Shown here piece by piece: positions 9,519 to 16,553 of a DNA stretch of 64,000 bases. The notes beneath the pieces are model-generated. The model was not told the DNA's origin, did no database searches, and worked only from the letters and a program-made list of their open reading frames with translations. Source of the DNA: Alistipes ihumii AP11 (lineage in GTDB: Bacteria; Bacteroidota; Bacteroidia; Bacteroidales; Rikenellaceae); NCBI RefSeq assembly GCF_025144665.1, contig NZ_CP102294.1, positions 1,426,001-1,490,000 of the forward strand. The letters run 5' to 3'. Position 1 is the stretch's first letter, and each line of letters opens with the position of its first letter. The translations under genes were made by a program, and so were the position numbers.

Positions 9519-11345
9519 CTATTCCTCGACCTGCTGCATTTCGATCAGGCGAGCATAGATGCCGTGACGCGCCATCAGTTCCTGATGCGTTCCCTGCTCG
9601 GCAATCCGGCCCTGATCGATTACGATGATCCGATCGGCGTTGTGAATCGTGCTGAGCCGGTGGGCGATCACGAGCGACGTGCGTCCCTTGAGCAGCGAGT
9701 TGAGCGCCTCCTGAACGAGCATTTCCGACTCGGTATCGAGCGCCGAGGTCGCCTCGTCGAGAATCAGTATCTCCGGATTCTTGAGCACGGCCCGCGCGAT
9801 GCTCAGCCGCTGCCGCTGTCCGCCGGAGAGCTTCATTCCCCGGTCGCCGATGTTGGTCCGGTAGCCGTCCTCCGTCTCCATGATGAAGTCGTGGGCGTTG
9901 GCCACCTTGGCCGCCGTGCGAATCTCCTCCTCGGTCGCCTCCTGCTTGCCCAAACGCAGGTTGTTCTCGATCGTGTCGTTGAACAGGATCGTGTCCTGCG
10001 ACACGACGCCCATATGGGCGCGCAGGCTGTCGATCCGGTATCGGCGCAGATCGACCCCGTCGATCAGTATCTCGCCGCCCTGCACGTCGTAGAACCGGGG
10101 AATCAGGTCCGAAAGCGTCGACTTGCCGCCGCCCGAAGGGCCCACCAGCGCGACAGTCTCGCCCTTGCGGATCGTGAAGCTGACACCCCGGATCACCTCC
10201 TTGTTCTCGTACGAGAAGCGCACGTCGCGGAACTCGATCCGGTCTCTCAGTCCGGTCATCTCGACCGCGCCGGGCGCATCGGCGATCTCGCTGCGCTCGT
10301 CCAGAAGCGCCAGCACCCGCTCGCCGGCCGCAATGCCCTGATTGATATTCGCGAAAGCGTCCGTGAACGAGCGCAGCGGACGCGTAATCTGCGTGAACAT
10401 CGCCAGATAGGCGATAAACCCGCTGGCGTCGAGCTGGCCGCTCAGCACGAGGCTGCCGCCGTAAACCAGAAGCACGGCCGCCGCCGAAATGCCGAGGAAC
10501 TCGCTAGCCGGCGAGGCCAGTTGTTGCCGGCGCGCCATGCCGAGCGATATGCGCGAGAACAAACCGTTCAGCCGATGGAACTTATCGGTGGTATAGCCCG
10601 TCGCATTGTAGCTTTTCAATATCTTGATGCCCGAGAGCGACTCGTCCATCAGGCTCACCATGTCGGCGAAGCGCTCCTGCGCCTCGGTGGCCGAGCGCCG
10701 CAGCCGCTTGACGATCGACCCGATCACCAGGGCGGTCAGCGGCAGGAACAGCGCCGAGAAGATCGTCAGCTTCCACGAGATCATCACCAGCGCGACCATG
10801 TAGCCGATAATCAGGAACGGATCGCGGAAAGCCACTTGCAGCGTGTTCGTGATGCAGAACTGCACGACCTGCACGTCCGACGATATTTTCGAGATGATGT
10901 CGCCTTTACGCTCGTTGCTGAAGTAGCCGGCGTGCATACCCATCACATTGTCGTACACGCTGTTGCGCAGCTTTTCGAGCGTGCGTATGCGCATCGTCTC
11001 GATCGTGCGCTGCCCCATGTAGCGGAAAAAATTGCTCAGCATCGACGACGTGATGATGAACAGCCCCAGAAAAACCAGCACGTCCATCTTCGAGTAATCG
11101 GCCCCGAACGTCTTGTACAGCAGAAAATTGATCACCCCGCGAAAATAGTCCATGTTCAGCGCGAACGCGGGCATCTGCCGCACCGCCTCGACGGTATCCT
11201 GCTGGAACAGCGTGTCGAGGATCGGCATCACGAGCACGAAGTTGAACGTATTGAACGCCGCGTAGAAAAGCGTGTAGAAAAAGTAGGGGATGGCGTATTT
11301 CTCGATGGGCTTGGCGAACCCGAGCAGTCTCCAGTAGGTATTCAT
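9519..11345 (-). CDS. MsbA-like ABC transporter, fused permease and ATPase
   Basis: A 608-residue half-transporter of the exporter class (ABC_membrane plus ABC_tran), in the group of MsbA-type lipid or drug exporters of the inner membrane. About six transmembrane helices lie between residues 20 and 325. The ATPase has Walker A GPSGGGKST (402-410), the Q-loop near Q450, signature LSGGQ (506-510), Walker B ILILDE (526-531) and the switch His in VIAHRLST. The open frame continues far upstream, but that part is the antisense of trpS and clc; the ATG at 11345 is supported by the start of the permease domain and a TACTTTTG box 28 bp upstream. The substrate cannot be told from sequence. Divergent from trpS. 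Confidence 0.93.
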   Translation of the reverse strand: MNTYWRLLGFAKPIEKYAIPYFFYTLFYAAFNTFNFVLVMPILDTLFQQDTVEAVRQMPAFALNMDYFRGVINFLLYKTFGADYSKMDVLVFLGLFIITSSMLSNFFRYMGQRTIETMRIRTLEKLRNSVYDNVMGMHAGYFSNERKGDIISKISSDVQVVQFCITNTLQVAFRDPFLIIGYMVALVMISWKLTIFSALFLPLTALVIGSIVKRLRRSATEAQERFADMVSLMDESLSGIKILKSYNATGYTTDKFHRLNGLFSRISLGMARRQQLASPASEFLGISAAAVLLVYGGSLVLSGQLDASGFIAYLAMFTQITRPLRSFTDAFANINQGIAAGERVLALLDERSEIADAPGAVEMTGLRDRIEFRDVRFSYENKEVIRGVSFTIRKGETVALVGPSGGGKSTLSDLIPRFYDVQGGEILIDGVDLRRYRIDSLRAHMGVVSQDTILFNDTIENNLRLGKQEATEEEIRTAAKVANAHDFIMETEDGYRTNIGDRGMKLSGGQRQRLSIARAVLKNPEILILDEATSALDTESEMLVQEALNSLLKGRTSLVIAHRLSTIHNADRIIVIDQGRIAEQGTHQELMARHGIYARLIEMQQVEE

Positions 11346-11373
11346 TCGGTCGGTATGGGTTGGATTATGCGGA

Positions 11374-11381
11374 CAAAAGTA
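11374..11381 (-). promoter_or_regulatory. Candidate -7 box for the ABC exporter
   Basis: TACTTTTG on the minus strand matches TAnnTTTG and lies 28 bp upstream of the ATG. Confidence 0.55.
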
Positions 11382-11446
11382 ATCCAATTTTTCGACATAC
11401 AGGCTTATATTTCCGGCGCGGCCGTCCGATTTCGCCGTAAAATTAG

Positions 11447-11454
11447 TAGATTTG
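11447..11454 (+). promoter_or_regulatory. Candidate -7 box for trpS
   Basis: TAGATTTG matches TAnnTTTG, 23 bp upstream of the trpS ATG, in an AT-rich spot within the 132-bp divergent intergenic region. Confidence 0.6.
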
Positions 11455-11477
11455 CCATTCGAACCAAACAAGGACGA

Positions 11478-12467
11478 ATGGAAACTGTACTGAGCGGAAT
11501 ACGGTCGACCGGGAACCTGCATCTCGGCAACTACTTCGGAGCGTTGAAAAACTTCGTTCGGATGCAGCACGACGAACGCTGCTTCTTCTTCATAGCGGAC
11601 TATCACTCGCTGACGACTCATCCCGACCCCGGAATGCTGCACGTCAACGTGAAGAGCGTGCTCTGCGAGTATCTCGCCGCCGGGCTCGACCCCGACGTGG
11701 CGACGATCTACGTGCAGAGCGACGTGCCCGAGGTGGCCGAACTGTCGCTGCTGCTCGGCATGCACGCCTTCGTCGGCGAGCTCGAGCGCACGGCTTCGTT
11801 CAAGGAAAAGATCCGCAAGCACCCCGACAACGTCAACATCGGCCTGCTGAGCTATCCCGTGCTGATGGCGGCCGACATTCTGCAGCATCGCGCCACTCGC
11901 GTCCCGGTAGGCAAGGATCAGGAGCAGCATCTGGAGCTGACCCGGCGGTTCGCCCGGCGGTTCAACCAGCTCTACGGGGTCGATTATTTCCCGGAGTGCC
12001 AGCCCTATCGGTTCGGAGGCGAGCTGGTGAAGATACCGGGACTCGACGGGTCGGGCAAGATGGGCAAGTCGGAAGGCAACGGCATCTACCTGTCGGATAC
12101 GGACGAGGCGATCCGCAAGAAAGTCATGAAGGCCGTCACGGACTCGGGTCCTACGGCTCCCGACAGCCCGATGCCCGAAGTGATCGCGAACCTCTTCACG
12201 CTGCTCAAAGTCGTCTCGTCGCCCGACACGGTGCAGTTCTTCACCGACAAGTGGAACCGCTGCGAAATCCGCTACGGCGACCTGAAAAAGCAACTGGCCG
12301 AGGACATCATCCGGGTCGTCGCGCCGATCCGCGAGCGGATCCGCGACATCGCCGCCGACGAGGCCTATCTGGCCCGCGTCGTGAAACAGGGAGCCGAGAA
12401 AGCCCGTGCGAGCGCCTCGGCTACCGTGGCCGACGTGCGGCGGATCATGGGCATCAAGCCGTTCTGA
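11478..12467 (+). CDS. trpS: Tryptophan-tRNA ligase
   Basis: Class I synthetase that charges tRNA-Trp. At 329 residues it has the normal length. The HIGH-type motif is HLGN (15-18) following SGIRSTGN, and the KMSKS loop is GKMGKS (193-198). The ATG at 11478 directly starts METVLSGIRSTGNLHLGN, the usual N-terminus. The much longer open frame upstream is only the antisense of the ABC exporter. The gene is divergent from the exporter and is followed after 189 bp by the ClC channel gene on the same strand. Confidence 0.97.
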   Translation: METVLSGIRSTGNLHLGNYFGALKNFVRMQHDERCFFFIADYHSLTTHPDPGMLHVNVKSVLCEYLAAGLDPDVATIYVQSDVPEVAELSLLLGMHAFVGELERTASFKEKIRKHPDNVNIGLLSYPVLMAADILQHRATRVPVGKDQEQHLELTRRFARRFNQLYGVDYFPECQPYRFGGELVKIPGLDGSGKMGKSEGNGIYLSDTDEAIRKKVMKAVTDSGPTAPDSPMPEVIANLFTLLKVVSSPDTVQFFTDKWNRCEIRYGDLKKQLAEDIIRVVAPIRERIRDIAADEAYLARVVKQGAEKARASASATVADVRRIMGIKPF

Positions 12468-12656
12468 CTTCCGCGACCGGTCCGCCCGCAGCCCCCGACA
12501 GCGTAGACGCTTCCGGAAGCGGTTCTGCTTTCGGGAAACGGTCGTAGGCAATCCGGAAACGTTCGATAACACACGACAAGGAACGCCCGTGCCCGGCAGC
12601 TCGCTGCCGGCGCGGCCCATAAACCGATTTTTCAGCCGGGCGACCGGTACTGTGCC

Positions 12657-14444
12657 ATGTCCCGAACCAAGCATCGAGCCGAGCTGCTCTACCGCTACCT
12701 GATTATCGCCACCAAGCGGCTGACCGACCGCCAGCTGATGATTCTGCTCGCGATCGTCGTCGGACTGGCGGCCGGGCTGGCGACATACGTGTTCCAGCAT
12801 ACGCTCGAGTTTTTTCGCTTTTCGCTGACGAGCTGGTTCGATATCGACAAGGCGAGCGTGCTCTACTTTTTCTACCCGGTCGTCGGCATCGTCATCGCGA
12901 CACTGTTCGTGCGGTACGTCGTCCGCGACGACATCAGCGAGGGCGTCACGCGCGTGCTGTACGCGATGAGCAAGAAAGGCTCGCGCATCAAGCCTCACAA
13001 CTGCTACTCGTCGATCATCGCCAGCTCGGCGACGATCGGCTTCGGCGGTTCCGTCGGGCCCGAGGCTCCGATCGTGCTGACCGGTTCGGCCATCGGGTCG
13101 AACATCGGCCGGTTCATGCGGATGAACTACAAAAACAGCACGCTGCTGCTGTGCTGCGGCGCGGCCGCCGCGCTGTCGGCCGTCTTCAAGGCTCCGATCA
13201 CGGGCGTCGTCTTCGTGCTCGAAATCCTGATGCTCGACATCACCGTCGCGTCGATCATCCCGCTGCTGATCTCGACGGTCACGGCCACGACGCTGATGTT
13301 CTTTCTGAACGGTTTCGAGCCGGTGTTCAACCTCGACGTCAAGTACGCGTTCCAGTTGCGCAACCTGCCCTATTACGCCCTGCTGGGACTGATCTGCGGA
13401 CTGATGTCGTACTACTTCACGCAGATCAACGGGCGCATCGCGGCCCGGTTCGCCCGCATCCGGGGCATGTACCGCAAATGGATCGTCGGCGGACTGCTGA
13501 TCGGTACGCTGATCTTCCTGTTCCCTCCGCTTTACGGCGAAGGCTACGAGTCGTTGGTCGACCTGATGCACGGCAACGTCGACGCGCTTTTCAACAACTC
13601 GCTTTTCTTCCGTTACCGGAGTATCAGCTGGGTCGTGATGCTGTACCTGCTGGCGACGCTTTTTCTGAAAGTCGTCGCGATGTCGGCCACCAACGGAGCG
13701 GGCGGCGTCGGCGGCTCGTTCGCCCCCTCGCTGTTCGTCGGCGCGTTTACCGGCGCGACGATGGTCTACATGCTGAACGCCCTGCTCGGCCTCGAGCTGC
13801 CGATCATCCCGTTCACGCTCGTCGGCATGGCCGGCGTGATGTCGGGCGTGATGAAAGCTCCGCTGACATCGATCTTCCTGATCGCCGAACTGACGAGCGG
13901 ATACGCGCTGTTCGTGCCGCTGATGCTCGTCTCGGCCCTGTCGTTCGCCGTAGGATACTATCTGGAGCCTTACTCGATCTACACGAAAAAACTGTCGCAA
14001 AGCGGCGAGCTGCTGACGCACAACAAGGACCGCTCGGTGCTCGTTTTCCTCGACCTGAAATCGCTCGTCGAGACCGACTTCCATCCGATTACGATGAACA
14101 CGACGCTCGGCGACGTGGTGAAGCTGATCTCCTCCGTACGGCGCAACATTTTCCCGGTCGTCAGCCGCGACGGCACGCTGCTCGGCGTCGTGCAGCTCGA
14201 CGACCTGCGCGCCGACATGTTCGACACGGGCAAGTACGGCACGACGATCGACAACTACATGATCCCGCCGCCCGAGCAGATCTACCCGAACGAGCAGATC
14301 GGCAGCGTGCTGAAAGCGTTCGAGGAATCGAAAGCATGGATGCTGCCCGTCGTGACGAAAGAGAACAAATACGTCGGCTTCATCTCCAAATCGCGCATCT
14401 TGGCCGCCTACCGCGAGCAACTGATCGCCATCAGCGAGGAGTAG
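12657..14444 (+). CDS. ClC-type chloride channel/transporter with CBS domains
   Basis: A 595-residue inner-membrane protein of the voltage-gated ClC family (chloride channel or chloride/proton exchanger). Hydrophobic helices fill residues about 25-445. The ClC filter is seen as GGSVGPEAPIV (130-140), in which E136 should be the gating glutamate of GxEGP (here GPEAP), and GAGGVGGSFAPSLFVGA further on. The C-terminal part (about 465-595) holds two CBS domains (TLGDVVKLISSVRRNIFPVVSRDG and IGSVLKAFEESKAWMLPVV), which bind nucleotides and tune activity in other members. It converges with the M56 sensor gene; the shared hairpin between them has its T-run on the other strand. Confidence 0.93.
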   Translation: MSRTKHRAELLYRYLIIATKRLTDRQLMILLAIVVGLAAGLATYVFQHTLEFFRFSLTSWFDIDKASVLYFFYPVVGIVIATLFVRYVVRDDISEGVTRVLYAMSKKGSRIKPHNCYSSIIASSATIGFGGSVGPEAPIVLTGSAIGSNIGRFMRMNYKNSTLLLCCGAAAALSAVFKAPITGVVFVLEILMLDITVASIIPLLISTVTATTLMFFLNGFEPVFNLDVKYAFQLRNLPYYALLGLICGLMSYYFTQINGRIAARFARIRGMYRKWIVGGLLIGTLIFLFPPLYGEGYESLVDLMHGNVDALFNNSLFFRYRSISWVVMLYLLATLFLKVVAMSATNGAGGVGGSFAPSLFVGAFTGATMVYMLNALLGLELPIIPFTLVGMAGVMSGVMKAPLTSIFLIAELTSGYALFVPLMLVSALSFAVGYYLEPYSIYTKKLSQSGELLTHNKDRSVLVFLDLKSLVETDFHPITMNTTLGDVVKLISSVRRNIFPVVSRDGTLLGVVQLDDLRADMFDTGKYGTTIDNYMIPPPEQIYPNEQIGSVLKAFEESKAWMLPVVTKENKYVGFISKSRILAAYREQLIAISEE

Positions 14445-14451
14445 GCATCGT

Positions 14452-14482
14452 AAAAAATACCGCCCCCTTGCCGGGAGCGGTA
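14452..14482 (-). terminator. Intrinsic terminator of the blaI-M56 operon
   Basis: A 10-bp stem with one mismatch (14458-14467 with 14473-14482) is followed on the minus strand by TATTTTTTA. It lies 73 bp after the stop codon of the M56 gene and may also slow transcription arriving from the ClC gene. Confidence 0.8.
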
Positions 14483-14555
14483 CGCGGTTCTTGCATTCAT
14501 ACGACCCCGGCCTGCCTGTTTACGGGCCGGTAGAAATTTTCCTTCGACACACCGC

Positions 14556-15791
14556 CTATAGCGAGAACCTTACGGGCAAGGTCAGGGAAACGTCGACAGG
14601 CACACCGTCCTGACTCCCGGGCTTCCAGTCGGGCATCAGTCCGAACAGACGCAGCACTTCCTCGCTGAGCGACCGGTCGGGACTCTCGATGATTTCGGGC
14701 TGTAGGACCCGACCGGTCTTCGAGACGACGAACCGGCAGACGACCGTTCCCGAAATACCCTTCTCGGCCGCCTCGGCCGGATATTTCAGATGGCCGGCGA
14801 TCCACAACATCAGAGCATTCGGAGCATCGCCGGGGAATTCGGGCATTACCTCGGGCCGCTCGTAGACCCGATCGGAGCGTTCGGACCCGGGTCCGGCGAC
14901 CGAATGGCCGGACTCGGAGGAACGATCCGCACCGTCAGTCGGGGCTGCGGTAAACGATACGAGCGCCATGAGCAAGGCGACAAGCGGCAGCGACAGCAAA
15001 ATTCTGAATTTCGCCCGCCGCGGGGAAAATCTCGAAATCATAACTAAACGTTTTTTAATGAGCGAATGGCCGAATCCACTGACGAGCTCCGGATGCAAGT
15101 CCGTAGATTGCCTCAGCATAAGGATGATATATTGCCTTGAATCAAAGCCTCGATCAAGCGCCGCCCGATCGGCCTGGTACTCGTGCACTTCCCTCAGCGA
15201 ACGACTCCACATCCATACGAACGGACTCCACCACAGCACGGCGCACAGCGCGGCGGCCCAAAGCCGGTCCCAGCTATGTCCCGATGACACATGCCCCCGC
15301 TCGTGCGCTATGATCTCGGAAAGCCGTCCCCGATCGCCGGCCGGTTCCTCGATCCAGATCCGATGAAAGAACGAAAACGACCCGACCGGCACGGAGGGCC
15401 TGAAAAAGCGGATATTCCCGTGACGTTCCACTTCGGCCCGCCGAACCGTCCTCCACAGTTTCACCCCCGAGCATACGAACCGTCCCAAAACGAACCCCGC
15501 TCCCGCGAACCACAGGATATAGAGCGCAAGCTTTCGCAAGCCGTCCGTCTCGGCACCGGACGGCAGAGCATCCGCAACGGCTGCCGCGCCGAGTGTCACG
15601 TCCTGCACGGACGTCTCCGGTGTCCAAACGGGAATCGACAACAGCGGAAAAATCCATGCCGCAACGGAAGAGCCCAACAGAAAAGCCCTGTTCCGTGCAA
15701 AGAAGCTCTGCCCGCTCAGAAAAGTCCGGTAACCGGTCCACAGCACGGCCAAGCCAATCTGCACTTCGACGATATAAGGTAAATCGAGCAT
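14556..15791 (-). CDS. M56 (BlaR1/MecR1-type) membrane metallopeptidase with TonB C-terminal domain
   Basis: A 411-residue protein. The N-terminal half is membrane helices (about 5-25, 37-55, 88-106, 176-196) around a zinc peptidase site HERGH (163-167, HExxH) with the third-ligand region EVHEYQADRA (about 201-210). A further helix lies at about 263-283. The C-terminal 100 residues (about 310-411) form a TonB_C domain (YPAEAAEKGISGTVVCRFVV, then the SLTLPVRFSL end). M56 proteins with BlaI partners sense envelope or beta-lactam stress and trigger cleavage of the repressor; the TonB tail replaces the penicillin-binding sensor of BlaR1, so the signal is unknown here. It lies 50 bp downstream of blaI and is clearly co-transcribed. 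Confidence 0.9.
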   Translation of the reverse strand: MLDLPYIVEVQIGLAVLWTGYRTFLSGQSFFARNRAFLLGSSVAAWIFPLLSIPVWTPETSVQDVTLGAAAVADALPSGAETDGLRKLALYILWFAGAGFVLGRFVCSGVKLWRTVRRAEVERHGNIRFFRPSVPVGSFSFFHRIWIEEPAGDRGRLSEIIAHERGHVSSGHSWDRLWAAALCAVLWWSPFVWMWSRSLREVHEYQADRAALDRGFDSRQYIILMLRQSTDLHPELVSGFGHSLIKKRLVMISRFSPRRAKFRILLSLPLVALLMALVSFTAAPTDGADRSSESGHSVAGPGSERSDRVYERPEVMPEFPGDAPNALMLWIAGHLKYPAEAAEKGISGTVVCRFVVSKTGRVLQPEIIESPDRSLSEEVLRLFGLMPDWKPGSQDGVPVDVSLTLPVRFSL

Positions 15792-15841
15792 ACCGGTCGA
15801 TACTTTATCTGATCACAAGAAATACGAAACGTCTCCCGAAA

Positions 15842-16249
15842 CTATTTCCCGGCGTCTTTCCTTTTCCTGATCGCCTCCTCGGCGAGCCGGATCACCCGCT
15901 CGGACTCGGCCAGCGACAAATCCTCCCGCTCGGTAAAAAACGAAACCAGATTCGAGAGCGAGCCGTCGAAAAAGTTGCCCATAACCCGCCGCACATAGCT
16001 ATCCGCATAGGTCTCCTTGTCGACGAGCGGATAATAGCGGTGGCTCTTTCCGAACGACTCGTGCCCGACGACCCCCTTCTTCTCGAGCAGACGTACGACG
16101 GTCGATACGGTATTGTAGGCGGGCTTGGGCTCGACCATCCGGTCGAGTATATCGCCGACGAATGCCTTCTTCAGTTTCCACAAGATCTGCATTACCTCCA
16201 GCTCGGCTTTCGTCAATTCCTTTTCCGGCTCGGTCTTCAGTCTTTTCAT
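15842..16249 (-). CDS. BlaI/MecI/CopY-family transcriptional repressor
   Basis: A 135-residue winged-helix repressor. The N-terminal domain has the typical LTKAELEVMQILWKL start (13-27) and the recognition region KPAYNTVSTVVRLLEKKGVV (42-61). The C-terminal part is a dimerising helical segment. Members repress their own operon and are inactivated by cleavage through the partner M56 peptidase, encoded next. Two tandem palindromes overlap its promoter, which strongly suggests autoregulation. Targets beyond this operon cannot be seen from the window. Confidence 0.94.
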   Translation of the reverse strand: MKRLKTEPEKELTKAELEVMQILWKLKKAFVGDILDRMVEPKPAYNTVSTVVRLLEKKGVVGHESFGKSHRYYPLVDKETYADSYVRRVMGNFFDGSLSNLVSFFTEREDLSLAESERVIRLAEEAIRKRKDAGK

Positions 16250-16271
16250 CGGTTGATCGGTTGGTTCGATA

Positions 16272-16302
16272 CAAATATAAAACTATATTTTTAGTTTACA
16301 AA
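16272..16302 (-). promoter_or_regulatory. Promoter of the blaI-M56 operon
   Basis: On the minus strand TTTG (16302-16299), a 19-bp spacer and TATATTTG (16279-16272) match the full Bacteroidota consensus TTTG-N19-TAnnTTTG. The blaI ATG is 23 bp downstream of the -7 box. Confidence 0.88.
16280..16297. promoter_or_regulatory. Operator 1 (palindrome) in the blaI promoter spacer
   Basis: AAACTA-N6-TAGTTT, a perfect 6+6 bp palindrome, fills the spacer between the -33 and -7 boxes exactly. Binding by the adjacent BlaI-type repressor is inferred. Confidence 0.75.
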
Positions 16303-16317
16303 CTATTTTTATAGTTT
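16300..16317. promoter_or_regulatory. Operator 2 (palindrome) over the blaI -33 box
   Basis: A second AAACTA-N6-TAGTTT palindrome, 20 bp centre to centre from the first, overlaps the -33 box. The spacing puts both sites on the same face of the helix. Confidence 0.75.
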
Positions 16318-16553
16318 TTTTTTAGGCCATCGCCTGCTTTTCCGCAACAACGAACATCAGGCATCAAACGGAAGTATGGAAACCGCCGATACGACCCCGG
16401 GGAACGCGCCGCAGGGTTCCGTCTCCGTCAGACACAGCGCCCGGACATCCATCCGGTGCCTTTCGACGGCTACGCAACCGGGAGGCATCGCGTAACAAAA
16501 GCGGGAAATACGCTTCTCCGTCTTTCGTTACGCCGTGCTGCCGTTACTCCTTC
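16318..16553. other. Intergenic stretch upstream of blaI
   Basis: About 235 bp between the operators and the end of the TlpA-like gene. I see no gene, RNA or strong hairpin in it. Confidence 0.45.

Noticed and set aside
9035-9628. 197-codon plus-strand frame after ispG
   Set aside because: Low-complexity translation, no promoter or start context, and it runs into the ABC exporter gene on the other strand.
12509-12522. Palindrome CGCTTCCGGAAGCG after trpS as a terminator
   Set aside because: Short stem with no loop or T-run; too weak to call.
9519-14420. A 1633-codon open frame on the minus strand
   Set aside because: Only its last 608 codons are a real gene (the ABC exporter). The upstream part is antisense to trpS and clc and is open because of high GC content.
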